A stretch of DNA of 64,000 nucleotides from Glandiceps talaboti (taxonomy: Eukaryota > Hemichordata > Enteropneusta > Spengelidae): the NCBI RefSeq assembly GCF_964340395.1, contig NC_135556.1, positions 26,154,223 to 26,218,222 on the forward strand, read 5' to 3'. The notes beneath the pieces were generated by a model. That model was not told where the DNA came from. It was given only the letters and a program-made list of their open reading frames with translations, and did not search any database. Numbering within the stretch: position 1 is the stretch's first letter; each line of letters opens with the position of its first letter. Positions 32,401-43,781 of the stretch are shown in pieces. Made by a program: the position numbers and the translations under genes.

Positions 32401-34629
32401 ACTGTCTCTGTCCATATGGTGATGGAGGCACCTATTGTGTGCAGTGCTGAATGTGATGACAGACAGGTAACTTTAGGAATGCATAACTATGCAGTTTATA
32501 CTGGCACATTGGCAATGTGGCAGGAAATGTAAAAATAACTTGTAAACTGATGCCATTTTACACTTCTCTTTTTTTCCAGATATTCGTTAGCTATTGTTGG
32601 TATTAATATCACTAGTATGGCCTGCTCTTTGTTACAAAATGGTGCCCTTAAAGTACACTTCTACAATTTTTCACAAAATATGCCAGATGTTACTCACTTC
32701 CACCAAGTTTATTGTAAGTGCAATGACTATGTCACATTTTTTCGTTAATGTGTGTTGACTGTATGTATGTTTGTATGACTCACCAAGTCTGTAGTAAAAA
32801 TGGCCATAAGTGTCACAGGTTGTGTTTCTGTGTGTGTGTCAGTGTTTGTCTACACTATTTTCAATGTCTATGTGATTCACCAAGTCTGTAGTAAACATGA
32901 CCATAAGTGTCACAGGTTGTGTGTCAGTGTTTGTCTACACTATTTTCAATGTCTATGTGACTCACCAAGTCAGTAGTAAACATGACCATAAGTGTCACAG
33001 GTTGTGTGTCAGTGTTTGTCTACACTATTTTCTATGTCTATTTGACTCACCGAGTCTATAGTAAAATGGCCATATATGTGGTCTGGCTTGCGAGAATGAA
33101 ATGAACAATGAGTGACTTGCAGAGTTCATTTTATGAGTCTGACTAGATAAACTGGTATTTTAAGCTTCTACCACTACCAGTAAATTGTAACAGTTAATAA
33201 AGTTACATGGTATATTTGTTACAATTCACCATATGGTAACACAGCATTGTCACATTTCATGACCTTCAGCTTTCAAACTGGCAATGAGTGTTAATGAAGT
33301 CGGTGCAGGGTTTGAATATGTATTGGCATTGAGGCACTCGCCCATATCTATTTTGGTCACATGTAGAGCAGTGTCCAATCATTGCAAATGATACTATTAT
33401 ACAGGGTTACCTTAACTATTCATGTGTCCTTAACATAACCCTAACCCCATCCCTAGTTTGGATACAAATAGTTGTCTATCAGTACACTCAGTATACTAGT
33501 CTTGCGTATTATCATTATGTGAACTCAAGTTTTAAGTCATTTGGAGACTTCTAAGGAACATTTACAACTGTATATTCTGTTAAAGAATGATACTTTGAGA
33601 AAGGTTACTATGTTAAGGATAATTTTAGGCAACACATGTACAGTATTTTGTTTACTTGTTTCCAAAATGTGATACTAATTGTAATTCTGATGCTGTTAGC
33701 TTACTCACTGTAACTTGTAAAGCAATTGATTCACTACAAGATGATACATGTATGAATTAAACTTGTTTGACTAGATCAGACAGACATAGAATTATATAAA
33801 ACCACTTCAAAGCATGTTAGTTACAGCCGTATAAAGTTATTTTTACAGGCATATCCTAAAACTTTGGCTGGGCTCTTCGACTGGGTTGGACCGTCGACCC
33901 CTTGAATATGAAATTATAGTCAATATCATGTCAAGCCAGCCCAACAACCCAGCCAGCCAACATCCCAACTCAAAGCCAACCCAATTGCCAAATCCTGTCC
34001 AATGACCCAGCCAACATGCCAATGACCCGAAGCCAGTCAGCCCAAGAACCCAGCCCAATGCCCCAGTCAGCATCCCACAGCCCAGGTTGAATTCTTACAC
34101 TGTTATACATGCTAAAGTTTAGTGCTCATTTGATTGTTTTAAATTTGGTAATTGGAAAATTTCAAGTCAGGAGATACTAGAAGAGATAAGTCAGGCATGA
34201 TCTTCTAAATTTAACCCCAAGACTAGCAACATGTTGGCTGAAAACTTCAGGTTCAGATTTGCATTGAACATGAGATGTCAATCAGAATCCATGTCTGCCA
34301 AATTCAACCTGTAAACTTGGATTGGTGGACAACATCAGATTCAGATTCACATTGTAGTTGGCATGTCAATTTTCGATTCGGTATCCTTTAATCCAACTGT
34401 GTCATATGCCAAATTGCTTACATTAAGTTCATTTTTAGGACAAATGATTCCAAATCTGTTCCTTTTATTAACAGGTTATCTGCTATTTGAGTTTGATAAG
34501 TTCTGGCTCAAGGAGAAACCAAGAGATGTAATGGAATTCAGTAGAATCAGAGACAAATTCCAGAAGAAAATGACCAAAATGTTGAAAGACCATAGCATTG
34601 TACTGGAAGGATGTTTCTTCAAGGATTGA
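23329..34629 (+). CDS. ELMOD2: ELMO domain-containing protein (ELMOD1/ELMOD2 type, ARF-family GAP)
   Basis: ELMOD1/2 proteins are GTPase-activating proteins for ARL2 and ARF-family GTPases. Eight coding exons give 297 aa: 23329-23476, 23964-24087, 25335-25464, 25923-26031, 27101-27125 (25 nt), 27351-27419, 32580-32713 and 34475-34629; every junction restores the frame. The N-terminus has a hydrophobic stretch followed by KFTGACELQRIC. The ELMO domain core ISKQWSDIGFQGDDPKTDFR is intact, including R168 in DFRGMG, the residue expected to be catalytic. It is followed by YSLAIVGINIT and YLLFEFDKFWLKEKP. It lacks the KFSKAEWEKK insertion of human ELMOD1, as ELMOD2 does, while AGAKRTKKIESSL is more ELMOD1-like, so it is probably the ancestor of both; the symbol is approximate. 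An acceptor at 23250 implies an upstream non-coding exon and a 78-nt leader piece, 23251-23328. The ATG at 23329 is used rather than an in-frame GTG six bases upstream. Introns are packed with minisatellites. Confidence 0.96.
24391..24604. repeat. 31-bp minisatellite, about 7 copies
   Basis: The unit is AGTAGTGAATTCCATGATAC plus TyCCATGGCTA. It lies in ELMOD intron 2 and copies differ at one to three positions. Each unit contains EcoRI- and NcoI-like palindromes (GAATTC, CCATGG). Confidence 0.93.
24922..25264. repeat. ~67-bp higher-order minisatellite, about 5 copies
   Basis: Alternating half-units AATGATCCAGGAACATTCAG and AATGATCCAGGGACATATTA form a dimeric repeat. The array ends about 70 bp before ELMOD exon 3 (25335). 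Confidence 0.9.
25576..25863. repeat. 47-bp minisatellite, about 6 copies
   Basis: The unit is AATAACCATGGTAACTTACT then TAGTAAGACTATTGTGACAA and AGTGTAG. It lies between ELMOD exons 3 and 4 and ends about 60 bp before exon 4. The embedded GGTAACTTACTTAGTAAG is itself partly palindromic. Confidence 0.93.
26651..27082 (+). repeat. 51-bp minisatellite, about 8 copies, open in one frame
   Basis: The unit is ACCAGATCACCCTGTGATCA then TGTGTTTATCTTAGTAAACA and AAGTCTCTATT. Because 51 is divisible by three and the units lack stops in one frame, a 146-codon open frame crosses the array and runs into the microexon at 27101. The last unit decays into the polypyrimidine tract of that exon's acceptor. 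Each unit has a GATCACCCTGTGATC hairpin. It is probably intronic, not coding. Confidence 0.93.
28780..29095. repeat. 44-bp minisatellite, about 7 copies
   Basis: The unit GTCAGCTGTTGAATCTAGTA then ATCATTACAAACAGCCATTG and GCTA repeats in ELMOD intron 6 with few differences between copies. Confidence 0.93.
29126..29149. repeat. Perfect 24-bp palindrome
   Basis: CTCAGACCACTA is followed immediately by its exact inverse, TAGTGGTCTGAG, with no spacer. It directly follows the 44-bp array in ELMOD intron 6. The same arm sequence recurs in hairpins at 41713-41930. Confidence 0.85.
29371..29516 (+). repeat. (CTG)n-(GGT)n compound triplet repeat
   Basis: About 11 CTG units, with one CT interruption, switch abruptly to about 35 perfect GGT units in ELMOD intron 6. 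The polytryptophan and polyproline frames across it are artefacts. Confidence 0.97.
31653..32079 (-). mobile_element. tRNA-derived SINE with three tandem tRNA-like heads
   Basis: On the minus strand, three 71-bp units begin near 32079, each with an A box-like GGTGGCCGAGTGGTTAA and a B box GGTTCGAACCCC, as in Ser/Leu-type tRNA genes. These precede a body containing GGTTTTCCCCGGGTACTCCG, and a tail AATAAAGATGATGATG then ATT repeats ending near 31653. The first two units are nearly identical; the third (nearest the body) grades into the SINE. It lies in ELMOD intron 6. The family name is not known to me. Confidence 0.85.
32765..33075. repeat. ~85-110-bp tandem repeat, about 4 copies
   Basis: Units contain GACTCACCAAGTCTGTAGTA, CCATAAGTGTCACAGGTTGTG and GTGTTTGTCTACACTATTTTC. 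The array starts about 50 bp past the donor of ELMOD exon 7. Confidence 0.85.
33865..34085. repeat. CCA/CAA-rich, strand-asymmetric imperfect repeat
   Basis: The plus strand is dominated by motifs such as CCAGCCAACATCCCA and CAATGACCCAGCCAA, with very little G on that strand; the minus strand is GGTTGGGCTGG-like. It is probably a degenerate minisatellite in ELMOD intron 7. Its Gly/Leu/Trp-rich open frame is not credible as protein. Confidence 0.65.
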
Positions 34630-34910
34630 AATTATTATGACTATTATGATAAAAAGATATTATTTGATAGATTTATCATTATCTCCAAAGATGACCCAAA
34701 GTTCCTTGTGTATGGTATTACTCATCACCACTCTATACCACCCCATGCATGGAAGTAACATGTACTATGTACAGTGAATAGAAATAACTTGTGTACTGCT
34801 CATATTTTCTGGGTTTTGTTCTGGGAAATAAGTCGTAGAATTACATATGCTAAAAATTAAGTTTGCAACCAAGTTGGCATTTAAACAATGAGTTTAACCA
34901 CTGTCTCCAA

Positions 34911-35023
34911 TTCTCTCCAAATTCAATAACGATATAGATAGACAAAATCTAGATGGGCAACACTCAATTCTCTCCAAATTCAATAACGATATAGGTAGAC
35001 AAAATCTAGATGGGCAACACCCA
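34911..35023. repeat. 57-bp tandem duplication
   Basis: Two nearly identical units start with CAATTCTCTCCAAATTCAAT and contain AGACAAAATCTAGATGGGCA. They lie about 300 bp past the ELMOD stop codon, probably in its 3' UTR. Confidence 0.85.
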
Positions 35024-35621
35024 AAATAGTTGAGTGGATATTCCTGGTTATCTAATTTTTGTTAAATTGTACAAAAGTGTACATGCTAAATATGTACATA
35101 ATGCTGTGTAAATTTATCAGCATGTTCAAAGTACTGGACTGTACCCCACCCCCACCCCTACCACCACCACCACCACCATCCCATGCATTACATTGAACTA
35201 TGCAAAGTCACTTGTTTAACCTTCACAAATATTAAACGTCACAAAAGTTACTTTAACACAGAAGTACAATATTATTTTCATCTTTTGGATATAGTATGCA
35301 TTCGTAGATTTAGAGCTTTCTAATTTACATACAGTGCATTGACACCTGGTGGTACCCTGGAACCCAAGTTATATATATGTTGAAGAATTTGGTAATGCTG
35401 TGTAATGCTGCTTCTAGATTAAACCATAGTTGTAATTCTTCTTCTTTAAAATTCACATATTTTTTGACAATTTCTTTAGGGAATGCAATGTTAAGATGGT
35501 TCATTTTTTAAGGCATCTTTGCTTATTTTCATTATCACTTTTAGGCAAGTGCAATGAGTTTTATAACTATTGTTTGCTTGACTATCTTTATAGAGAGGTT
35601 GTTATGGACTTATATACTACT

Positions 35622-35805
35622 CTGTTTGTGCACGGGGTCATTGTGATCTTATGTTTCATTTACTCCTGCCTAAATATGGGCATTTGTGCATGGGGTCATT
35701 ATGATCTTATGTTTCATTTACTCCTGCCCAAATATGGGCATTTGTGCATGGGGTCATTATGTCTTTACTAGTATGTATCATATACTCCTGCCCACATATG
35801 GATGT
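35622..35805. repeat. 58-bp minisatellite, about 3 copies
   Basis: Units contain TGTGCATGGGGTCATTATGA, TCTTATGTTTCATTTACTCC and TGCCCAAATATGGGCA, the last a small palindrome. They lie downstream of ELMOD. Confidence 0.88.
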
Positions 35806-36427
35806 TTTGCCTGAGAATCTGATACATGTAGTAATCAGAGGTATGGATACCCATATTGTGCTGTAATATATCTTATTACATGCCTAGTACATTGTGCAAC
35901 CATAGACGTTGGAGAGTGGTGCAACAAAACGTTAATGTGGTTGGGAATGTATATCAATTTTGAATGTATGATTTTCATCAGATTGGATTGCCAAAATTTC
36001 ATCACAATTTGTAACCATTGTGATTTATATGATGTGCTACTATTTGTCTTATGCTGCTCTTGGGCAGTATTAGTTACACCTGCCTGACAAGTAGCCCAGA
36101 TAGTCCTACTTGAAATAATCACTATATTTCATGCATATATTGAGGCATGTAATAGATATATATGTCAACTTCTTACTGACCCTGAACTTTTGTTAAATAA
36201 AGTCAATTTGTACTCTCTATGTTTAATTGAATTGAATTCAGGGCTTCTTGACCCCATTGTCATAGCAATGTATTAATAGAACTTAGTAAAATATGTGAGG
36301 TAAATATAGCAACAAGGCTTTTTCATCCTTAGAGAAGTCCACTTCTCATTACACTGTGTGGTAGTGCCACCATCAAATGTCAAGGACTTTTTATGTGTAA
36401 CAGTCTGTTTAGTAAATCCACATTTTT

Positions 36428-36665
36428 ATCTTCCCTAAGGGAAGGTAATGTTATAGCTTTGTGACACGTTCTGTCTCCATCTGTCTATCTGTCTGTCTGT
36501 CTGTCTGTGGACATGATATCTTAAAAACTACTGCATTAATGCTAATGAAACTTGATAAACATCTAAAAATCACAAGAGCTTTGTTTTAATTTTGGTAAAT
36601 ATATGAATAGTAACGAGTCATTGGCATAATTAATGACATTTACCAAAAGGGGGATATATATTAAG
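36428..36665. repeat. Candidate dispersed repeat with CTTCCCTAAGGGAAGG start and (CTGT)n
   Basis: A CTTCCCTAAGGGAAGGTAATG palindrome-like start, a TCTG/CTGT run and then TGGACATGATATCTTAAAAA make up a layout seen in dispersed repeats of many marine invertebrates, by memory. Only one copy is in the window, so the call is tentative. Confidence 0.4.
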
Positions 36666-39600
36666 GGATTTGTATGGTAGCTCACAATATTGCATCAAAA
36701 GGTTTGTCCTTAACGGAAAGCGTTCAGGATTCTAGACTAGCTAGATTTTAGGGTTTTATTTTCAAAGACTTTGTACAACTAGAAGAACTTTGTCGATATA
36801 TCCCTTGTTTACAAATCCATTGACCCTTCATATGTGTTTACAACATTAAAACACCTTATGTCTTACAGCTACTGCATGCAAAATGTTTTGCATTTGTACA
36901 CTTTGTTGATGTTTTTATCTAACTGATTGCGTTCCCTAAAACACAGTAAAGATCAAAGTCGAACGTTCACAGTCCACATGAAGGTTTACGAAAGTTGACC
37001 TTTCGGGCCGAAACCCATCATCTTAACATAATGACTGAATCAAATAAAGTAATATTGAACTCTGTCCACTTTCTAGCTCGTTGTGGTTTAGTTTAGTTTA
37101 TACATCATTAATAAGTTCTTTCCCAGATTGAAGTCCGGAACAACACCCGAAGCAATCTAATACAAATAAGCCGGTTAACAACTTGAATTATAGGGAGGAA
37201 AATTACGATATATAAACTTTACATGATGAAATCCATAATCTGTCAGCGGAAAGAGTGACAGTTGCAATAATCACTACTACGAAAAAATACTAAATACATT
37301 TATTCCAATAATGTCCAATTTACAGTCAAGTGATCATTTTGTTTTTATTATTAATTCAATTTCTAAGGTATTTTATCGCTTTTATTTTTACTTTTTCCCA
37401 GTCCATGGATAACTAAACTCTTCCATGGCTCTCTTGTTTATGAGGTTAGACTATAAAGTTAAATATATGCAATGGGGTCGAATATCAAATAAGTTGCATG
37501 CACCCACCTTTACCTACCGACAGATAAATGCAGATAAATTCGATAGATCATTTGCATATTGCTAGTGGGCAAAGACAGGAAACTGCAAACGGCTGAGCAA
37601 CTTCTCCCTTTCGCGTTTGATTCACGTTTGCGTCCACTTCGTCTTTTTGGAGTAGGAGACAACTTTTTTGAAGGACTAAGGTGAGCTTCGACCAATTTAT
37701 CTTTTAGACTTTATTTGCAACTTTAACTATAGAACGAAAGTTTGATCGTAGATTGTTTTATTTTTTGAAGTTAACATATTGAAGCCCAATCATTATTTAC
37801 TACTCAGATGGAACTAACATATTGTCACCAAAATTAGGATTTTATTATTTTGAGATGTGATAGTTTAATAAACAAAATAATGTCTTATTTGCTGTATACA
37901 AGGATTGTACTGAAGGAAGATTGTATTCTGTAATGTATATTTCAATGTTTTGGGTGCCGGCAAGTGAAGGCATATATGTAGTGCGAATTTCCAAACGAAG
38001 TTGAAAAAAAAGAAGGGAAGGTTTCCATATGCTAAAACGTATTCAATGTTTGATGGGAATGTTATTGTAAACGGCTCATGTAAGATGAGCTTCACCACAC
38101 GATGTACTTTGAGATGTAAACATTTTATATGGTGCAGGGTTGATATGAACCAATTCAAACACTGTACGTGTACATGATGACCAGCATTCTGTTCCTGGAG
38201 TCTGATCATAAGATTCTCTCACTAGACTAAACTGGGAACCTAGTACCTTGTAGTCTCTCACTTCCAACATTGGTCCACCAGGAACCAATATAAATAGTTT
38301 GATTTACAGGTATACAATAGACCATTTCACCCCTTTGCGTGCTTACACTCAGAGTGACGGCTATCTTTCATAGTTCACATACAAATACCTATGTAATATC
38401 CATCAAAACGAATTTTCGTATTTTTACACCCATTTACAAGGTGCAATTTCGTTCCTCTCGCAATGAATATATTAAATGTTCCTATTCTGTTGGTAATTGT
38501 ACAGATGTCACACCACATTCTAAATAATGGAGGAGCACCAACTACCCAAGCTAAGCACAGTGACAATATGTTCATCAACACGACTTTTTATTGTGATAAC
38601 ACCCGAAGACTACTTAAATTAAACTGATTTCGTCAAACTTACATGTAATAACTTACAAAGATATCAAACTGGCACACTGAAATGATGTTTTATATTGTAA
38701 ATGGGGTCTGAGGATGGATATCACCAAATTGAAAAATCAGATATAGTCACAGACATGTATATGCCAATGTATTTTATGACACAGTTTGTCATTGGTGATC
38801 AGAGAGAATATTACATTGTATATTTCAACGTGATTGAGGGTGACTTTTTTATATCGAAAGTATGTCTGCAGTATCGATTTTAAGTTCAATGAATGACTAT
38901 AGGAAATATGGACAATCAGATGGAAAGGACCTCTGGCAGTCGTTAGTTTGGTGGACATTCAGTTAGATTTGTTCTTTTAAATTCAGGATTGCTAGTTGAT
39001 ACGTTTAGATTCTCCCATGAGTTATTACTATGTGTTACATTTCTATGCAAATAGACAGGTAGCTTATGCTGTGGTTTATCTTCATAAAAAGTGTACAGCA
39101 ACTTGAAATACCGACGTTAATAATCGTCAAAATATAGTCCGAAATATAAGGTAGCGGTGCCGTCCTGTGAATAACATCTAGCTTTTCAGATGTTTTACAG
39201 GATTATATTTCAGCATTTTATCGTCGAAATGTTGTCCTTCTTTACCCATAGTGTACATATGATATTAAAATGTAGATACACGTAACATATGGAAACAAAA
39301 TGCGATGAATTATAACATATATCTGGTGTAAATCCATGCTTAAAGTTTAAGATTAAATTGTATTTGATGGTATGGGTAAGTTTATGGGATGCTTTATTAC
39401 TCTATCAAAAAGATTTTTCAAGCAAAACAATTTCAAATGAGTGAGGGTTGCATTTTTGAAGAGGGTTATGTTTTAAACAATACTTGAATTTTTTAATAGG
39501 TTGAGGACTGAGTATATTTATAACTCATGTTCTGACCCTATAGCATCTACTGAATACAAATCATGTGCTATCATATGGTGCAAATGTTTAGAATTCGCTA

Positions 39601-40191
39601 CCGCTAAACGAAATATAGAAATCCGAGTTGTGTTTCTATCGCTTATGGAAATCTAGTATGAAAGTAATTAATACCATGCACAAGCCAAGATATTTTCTTT
39701 GAAAAGAAAATACGGATTATATACCATTGTCGTTCTACGTCACGGCAACCCGTGTATACGTCACTGGTTCTGCGGTGCTCGATATGAGTCAAAACGTTCC
39801 AAATCGCCATTATTTTGCCCCTAAATTTCATGAATTAGGCGGAGGTGTAATTATTTTATATTTATATATATTTTTCTTCATTCAACCGGAAAATACTTGT
39901 GAACTAAGAGGTTTTCACTACTAGTGTAGCGACTCGTAGTGACAAGGTCCCATAGGTCACGCGTATTCTCCTTAGCTGAACAAAGAAAAATATTGACGGA
40001 ATAATATCTAATTATTCTTATACCTAGAATCACTTATGTGTACACGCAGAATATAAATTAATCAGAATAAAACGATCAAATTACTGCATTACTAAATTAT
40101 ATGTATTCCTTCCGTTTGCTTGGACAATGATGCAGATTGTGATTCTATTTGTCTTTTGGTGTTGTTGACGAAGCTTGTTGTCACTGCTACA

Positions 40192-40236
<45 letters not shown>

Positions 40237-41049
40237 CAAGTTGTAAACTATACTCTTAGCCAATTATTCTCCAAGACCAAGATGGAAACACGAGCAGAGA
40301 AAAAATTAAAGTTGTAAATAAATGACTACCTGTGTATGCATTTACACAGTAATTTTCTAAGGCTACTAATTATATATATTAGTTTTAAATTGGACGATTT
40401 TTTTGTATTATACGGGTACATCATACGTGGAAGTGTGACGTGTGAGTCGGAAACATACGGTGTCTTTTTCTGGAAATGACTAACGAACCTCACATCAAAG
40501 GGCACCTCGTTTCATTGCTACCTCTCAGTAAAACAAGACTATTCATGACAGCTGGTAAAGTAAATGGAAGACATGATCATGAATTTATTAAGGGCCGATA
40601 AATCATGAACTAAGTCTACAAGTTATATTCGCTATCACTCTATAGAGCTACGCCGTTTCTCTTGATGACATCGGAGTGATTTGACATACAAGTCACCATC
40701 TCTATTTCATTGATATTAGGCCATATTTCACATTCATAATCAGTTGCAGTCTTTTTTTATCAACATTATAACTTATAAAGGGTAAGTTTAGAGGTTGTCA
40801 AAGTGGCAGATGGACGCAAGTGAATAGAATTTGTTTATTTAACTAGAAACATGTGAAATAATTCATTTTTAAATATTCCTGTAGCTAAATTTTACGTTTT
40901 AATTTTATTTTCGAATTGATACGTATATTCGACTTCCAAAATCTACCCACAGAGTCTCCTATTTGCATGATGAGTGAGACTGCGCAATGTAGTTCATCTC
41001 TGGATGAAGGATACTGTGAGGTCACATGTCAAGATACTCATTTTCACGG

Positions 41050-41150
41050 GGTACATTCACCATGCTGTCTAATGAGTGTCAGTTTAGATGCTATTTTCAC
41101 GGGGTATATCCATCATGCTGTCAGATGTGTCCCGGTTTAGATGCTATTTT
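41050..41150. repeat. ~52-bp duplication upstream of the SLC35G-like gene
   Basis: TTTTCACGGGGTACATTCACC and CATGCTGTCTAATGAGTGTC recur once with changes, followed by a third partial TTTAGATGCTATTTTCA. It is a short tandem array of unknown role, about 500 bp upstream of the first coding exon. Confidence 0.65.
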
Positions 41151-41599
41151 CAGTCGTACATGTACATATCACATTACGCATGGTCAGTTCGTTGTATTAA
41201 GGTGAAAGCTTTTCAAAAATGACCTTGTCACTTAACTTCAATGACTTATACGAGACTCGTTTTCACTTCTATTGTTCTTTCAATGGAACACTCTATTGCC
41301 TCATGGGTCTCAGCAGATATGAATATTTATTAGATGAACAGTGAATATTCATGAATATTTATCTGAAGGATATAACCATTTCGTGTTCCACCAGTAGAAG
41401 GTTTAAAGAAGGGAGGTACAAAAGAGTATCAGTTTGGTGAACGTGCAATATATCTTTATTTATTTCACCTTTCCTGGTTTCACACAATCCTCAGATTCGA
41501 TGGTCCGAGGACAATCTAAAGAAAGTACTGTAAGCTACAAGATTATCTAGTCAAATATTACGTTTTTCTTTGCAGACTATTTAAAGCAGGGAAGCAAAC

Positions 41600-43280
41600 A
41601 TGCCAGATCCGGACAGTCCTGTGAGTCACAGCAGTGAAGAACGCTTTCAATATAATGATAGAACACCTATCTTATCAGAAAAGAAGGTAAGACTGCGTCC
41701 CTTGCTCCCTTTTGACTCAGACCACTAAAAAGAGTGTTCTGAGCTTTTGAGGACTACGAGATACGTCGTAAATCAATGTCGTAAATCAGCGACCTCTTTA
41801 CGGCATCGTCCAAAACGTACCCATATGCGAGAATGTCACTGATAATTGTAACTACTTCACAACATCCCATGCTCCCCTTTGACTCGGACCACAAAACAAC
41901 TACATTATTTGGTGACCGGTGGTCTGAGCTTGTGATGATCAACTACTAGATCCATCATAATTGCCTAGTAAATGAAATTACTTCACAAGACTTATTTGTT
42001 GTAGATAATTCGTATTTTAATTTAATTTATTTAATTCTTCTGCCATAAAATGAGTTTAAAACATCTATAAACGTTCTACTGCAACTACTAGGTGTTTCAG
42101 TGAAGTATACTCCATAACGGACTTCATAATATAGTGCACCAAACATTGATACAAGAGTTCACATAACAGTTCAAACGTTTACATTCTGCTTTATCTATTT
42201 CAGCCAGTAAGTAATGGAGACGAACGAGGACGTTTCTTCGATGAAAAAAGTTCTGATCAGCTAACTCGTCGAGAACGCTATAAGCAATGGATGAAATCGG
42301 CACTGGGAATCGTCTTGGCCCTGACATCTGGATGTTCATTCGCTATCGGCTACATGTTTGCTGCCTTTGCATTGATGGTTCTTACACCTTTCCAAACTGT
42401 ATTCATAGTCCAGGGCATCATCGGTCTTATTATGATTCCACCAATCATCATGTTTAAAATAGATGTGCTGCTAAACTCTCACAGAGACCGTTTACTCTTA
42501 ATAGCTAATGGCATTGGCTACACTATAGGAGAGGCGGGTCTCTACTTCGCCTTGGCCAATCTTCCCATTGGTAACGTAAATGCAATCTTTATGGGTTCTC
42601 TTCCCATCATCACGGCCATCCTCAGTACTATCTTTCTCCGGGAACCATGGAGATGTGTTCACGGTGTCGTAGCAGTAATTAACATTGCTGGTATCCTTCT
42701 TATCTCTCAACCCACTTTTATTTTCGGAGAACGTGATGATCACAGTCACAGCTTAAATGCCAATCACACTTTGAGCATAAGTGTTGAAGCCTTCGGATAC
42801 CTGTCAACCGTAGGTGGCGCTACAGGCTACGCAATGTCCTACATTACCTGTCGGGCTTTATCAGACGATGTGAGTATGTTGACAATCATTCTATGGGACT
42901 CCATCGTCGCTGGAGTGATTTGCAGCACACTTACTTTTTCTTTTGAAAATCCTAAATGGAAGATCAGTGGGAGAAACTACGGAATGATAGTTGGCATAGC
43001 AATATTTGACTGTATCGGGCACTGGATGGCGTTCCGAAGTGTCCAACTTGAGAATGCGGCTACAGCAAGTTTGCTGTTCAACTTTGAAGTAGTTGTGTCG
43101 TATACGCTGGACTATTTCGTTTTCGGTACACACATCGGATGGTTTGAGATTGGTGGTGTGGCTTTGATTCTGTTAAGTGCATGCGTGATATCGGCGGTGA
43201 CTTGGAAAGAAAACCAGGCAAAACAGCACGAAGTTAAAGAGAACGATAATGGGTACATGGAATTCAAATCACTTGATTAA
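41600..43280 (+). CDS. EamA/DMT-superfamily transporter, SLC35G-like
   Basis: This is a multi-pass membrane protein of the drug/metabolite transporter superfamily. Two coding exons, 41600-41686 and 42204-43280, encode 387 aa. The short first exon gives MPDPDSPVSHSSEERFQYND and a cytosolic, acidic/polar N-terminus; the second carries all membrane segments. From residue 59 there are about ten hydrophobic segments arranged as two EamA repeats (roughly 62-190 and 215-345). Repeat one has the family-typical GSLPIITAILSTIFLREPW and GILLISQPTFIFG, close in pattern to SLC35G1 (SSPVFTSIFAWICLKE, GVILIVRPPFLFG). The tail is charged (TWKENQAKQHEVKEND). Substrate is unknown; SLC35G members are poorly characterised. 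An acceptor at 41573-41575 leaves a 24-nt leader before the ATG, so an upstream non-coding exon is expected. It does not look like SLC35F2, which lies near ELMOD1 in human, so I do not claim synteny for it. Confidence 0.92.
41700..41935. repeat. Pair of CTCAGACCAC/GTGGTCTGAG hairpins in the SLC35G-like intron
   Basis: TGCTCCCTTTTGACTCAGAC and its near-copy TGCTCCCCTTTGACTCGGAC (from about 41703 and 41869) each start a short imperfect hairpin closed by GTTCTGAGC or GGTGGTCTGAGC. The arms match the 24-bp palindrome at 29126-29149, suggesting a small dispersed hairpin family. Confidence 0.55.
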
Positions 43281-43357
43281 TGATAGACAAACTTTTGTGT
43301 ATGTTCCAAGATATTTTTGTCATCGGCCTTTCTATTTTGAAAGCACGCACCAATTGT

Positions 43358-43363
43358 AATAAA
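43358..43363 (+). terminator. Polyadenylation signal of the SLC35G-like gene
   Basis: A canonical AATAAA lies 78 bp past the stop codon of the transporter, followed by a mixed GT-containing stretch. It is the nearest signal downstream and gives a short 3' UTR. The call rests on motif and position only. Confidence 0.6.
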
Positions 43364-43781
43364 GTGGCACAAGCTGAGTTTATGAGTTGAGACCGTCTGC
43401 CTGCGTTATTAGCACAGTATATCCAAAACAGATGTTTTCTTGACATTTTAGGTAAATGTCAGAGGTTATCTAATCGTTTACGTTATGCCCAGTATTTAGC
43501 GCTCTGTCAATAGCCAGACAGTGATGGTCAGGTATGATTCAGTAATGAAAATACTATAGTTTTTAATGAATATGTTGAAAAAAATTATCGACCTCCCCCC
43601 ACAAGAAAGTTGTAAACTCAGCTTATGCCTTTTTGAGGAAAATGATAAAGTAAAAAAAAAAAGATTCACTTTATGGAACCAAGAAACGTATTATGAACAT
43701 CTATAAAAATTCCTTGCCTAAATCTGATTAGAATGCACACAAGAAAAATTAATCGGTAGATGCATTCATTTTCAGTCACCT

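Larger units (their letters stand above)
34630..41575. other. Intergenic region between ELMOD and the SLC35G-like gene
   Basis: This region contains the probable ELMOD 3' UTR (an AATAAA is at 36196, 1.57 kb past the stop), small tandem repeats at 34.9, 35.6, 40.2 (GTT)n and 41.05 kb, and AT-rich unique DNA. Around 37.5-37.7 and 39.7-40.0 kb CpG content rises, including TACGTCAC motifs, possibly promoter or enhancer sequence for the transporter. A 60-codon minus-strand frame at 37510-37695 encodes a basic peptide (LSPTPKRRSGRKRES) with no ATG start and no recognised family. No gene is called. Confidence 0.6.

Noticed and set aside
36930-37060. Retroelement 3' end suggested by GACCTTTCGGGCCGAAACCC
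   Set aside because: The motif is reminiscent of some retroelement ends, but no reverse-transcriptase remnant, tail or target duplication was found nearby.
41600-43280. SLC35F2 orthologue, which would extend the human 11q22 synteny
   Set aside because: The sequence matches the EamA/SLC35G pattern (LREPW, ISQPTFIFG) and lacks SLC35F2 signatures.
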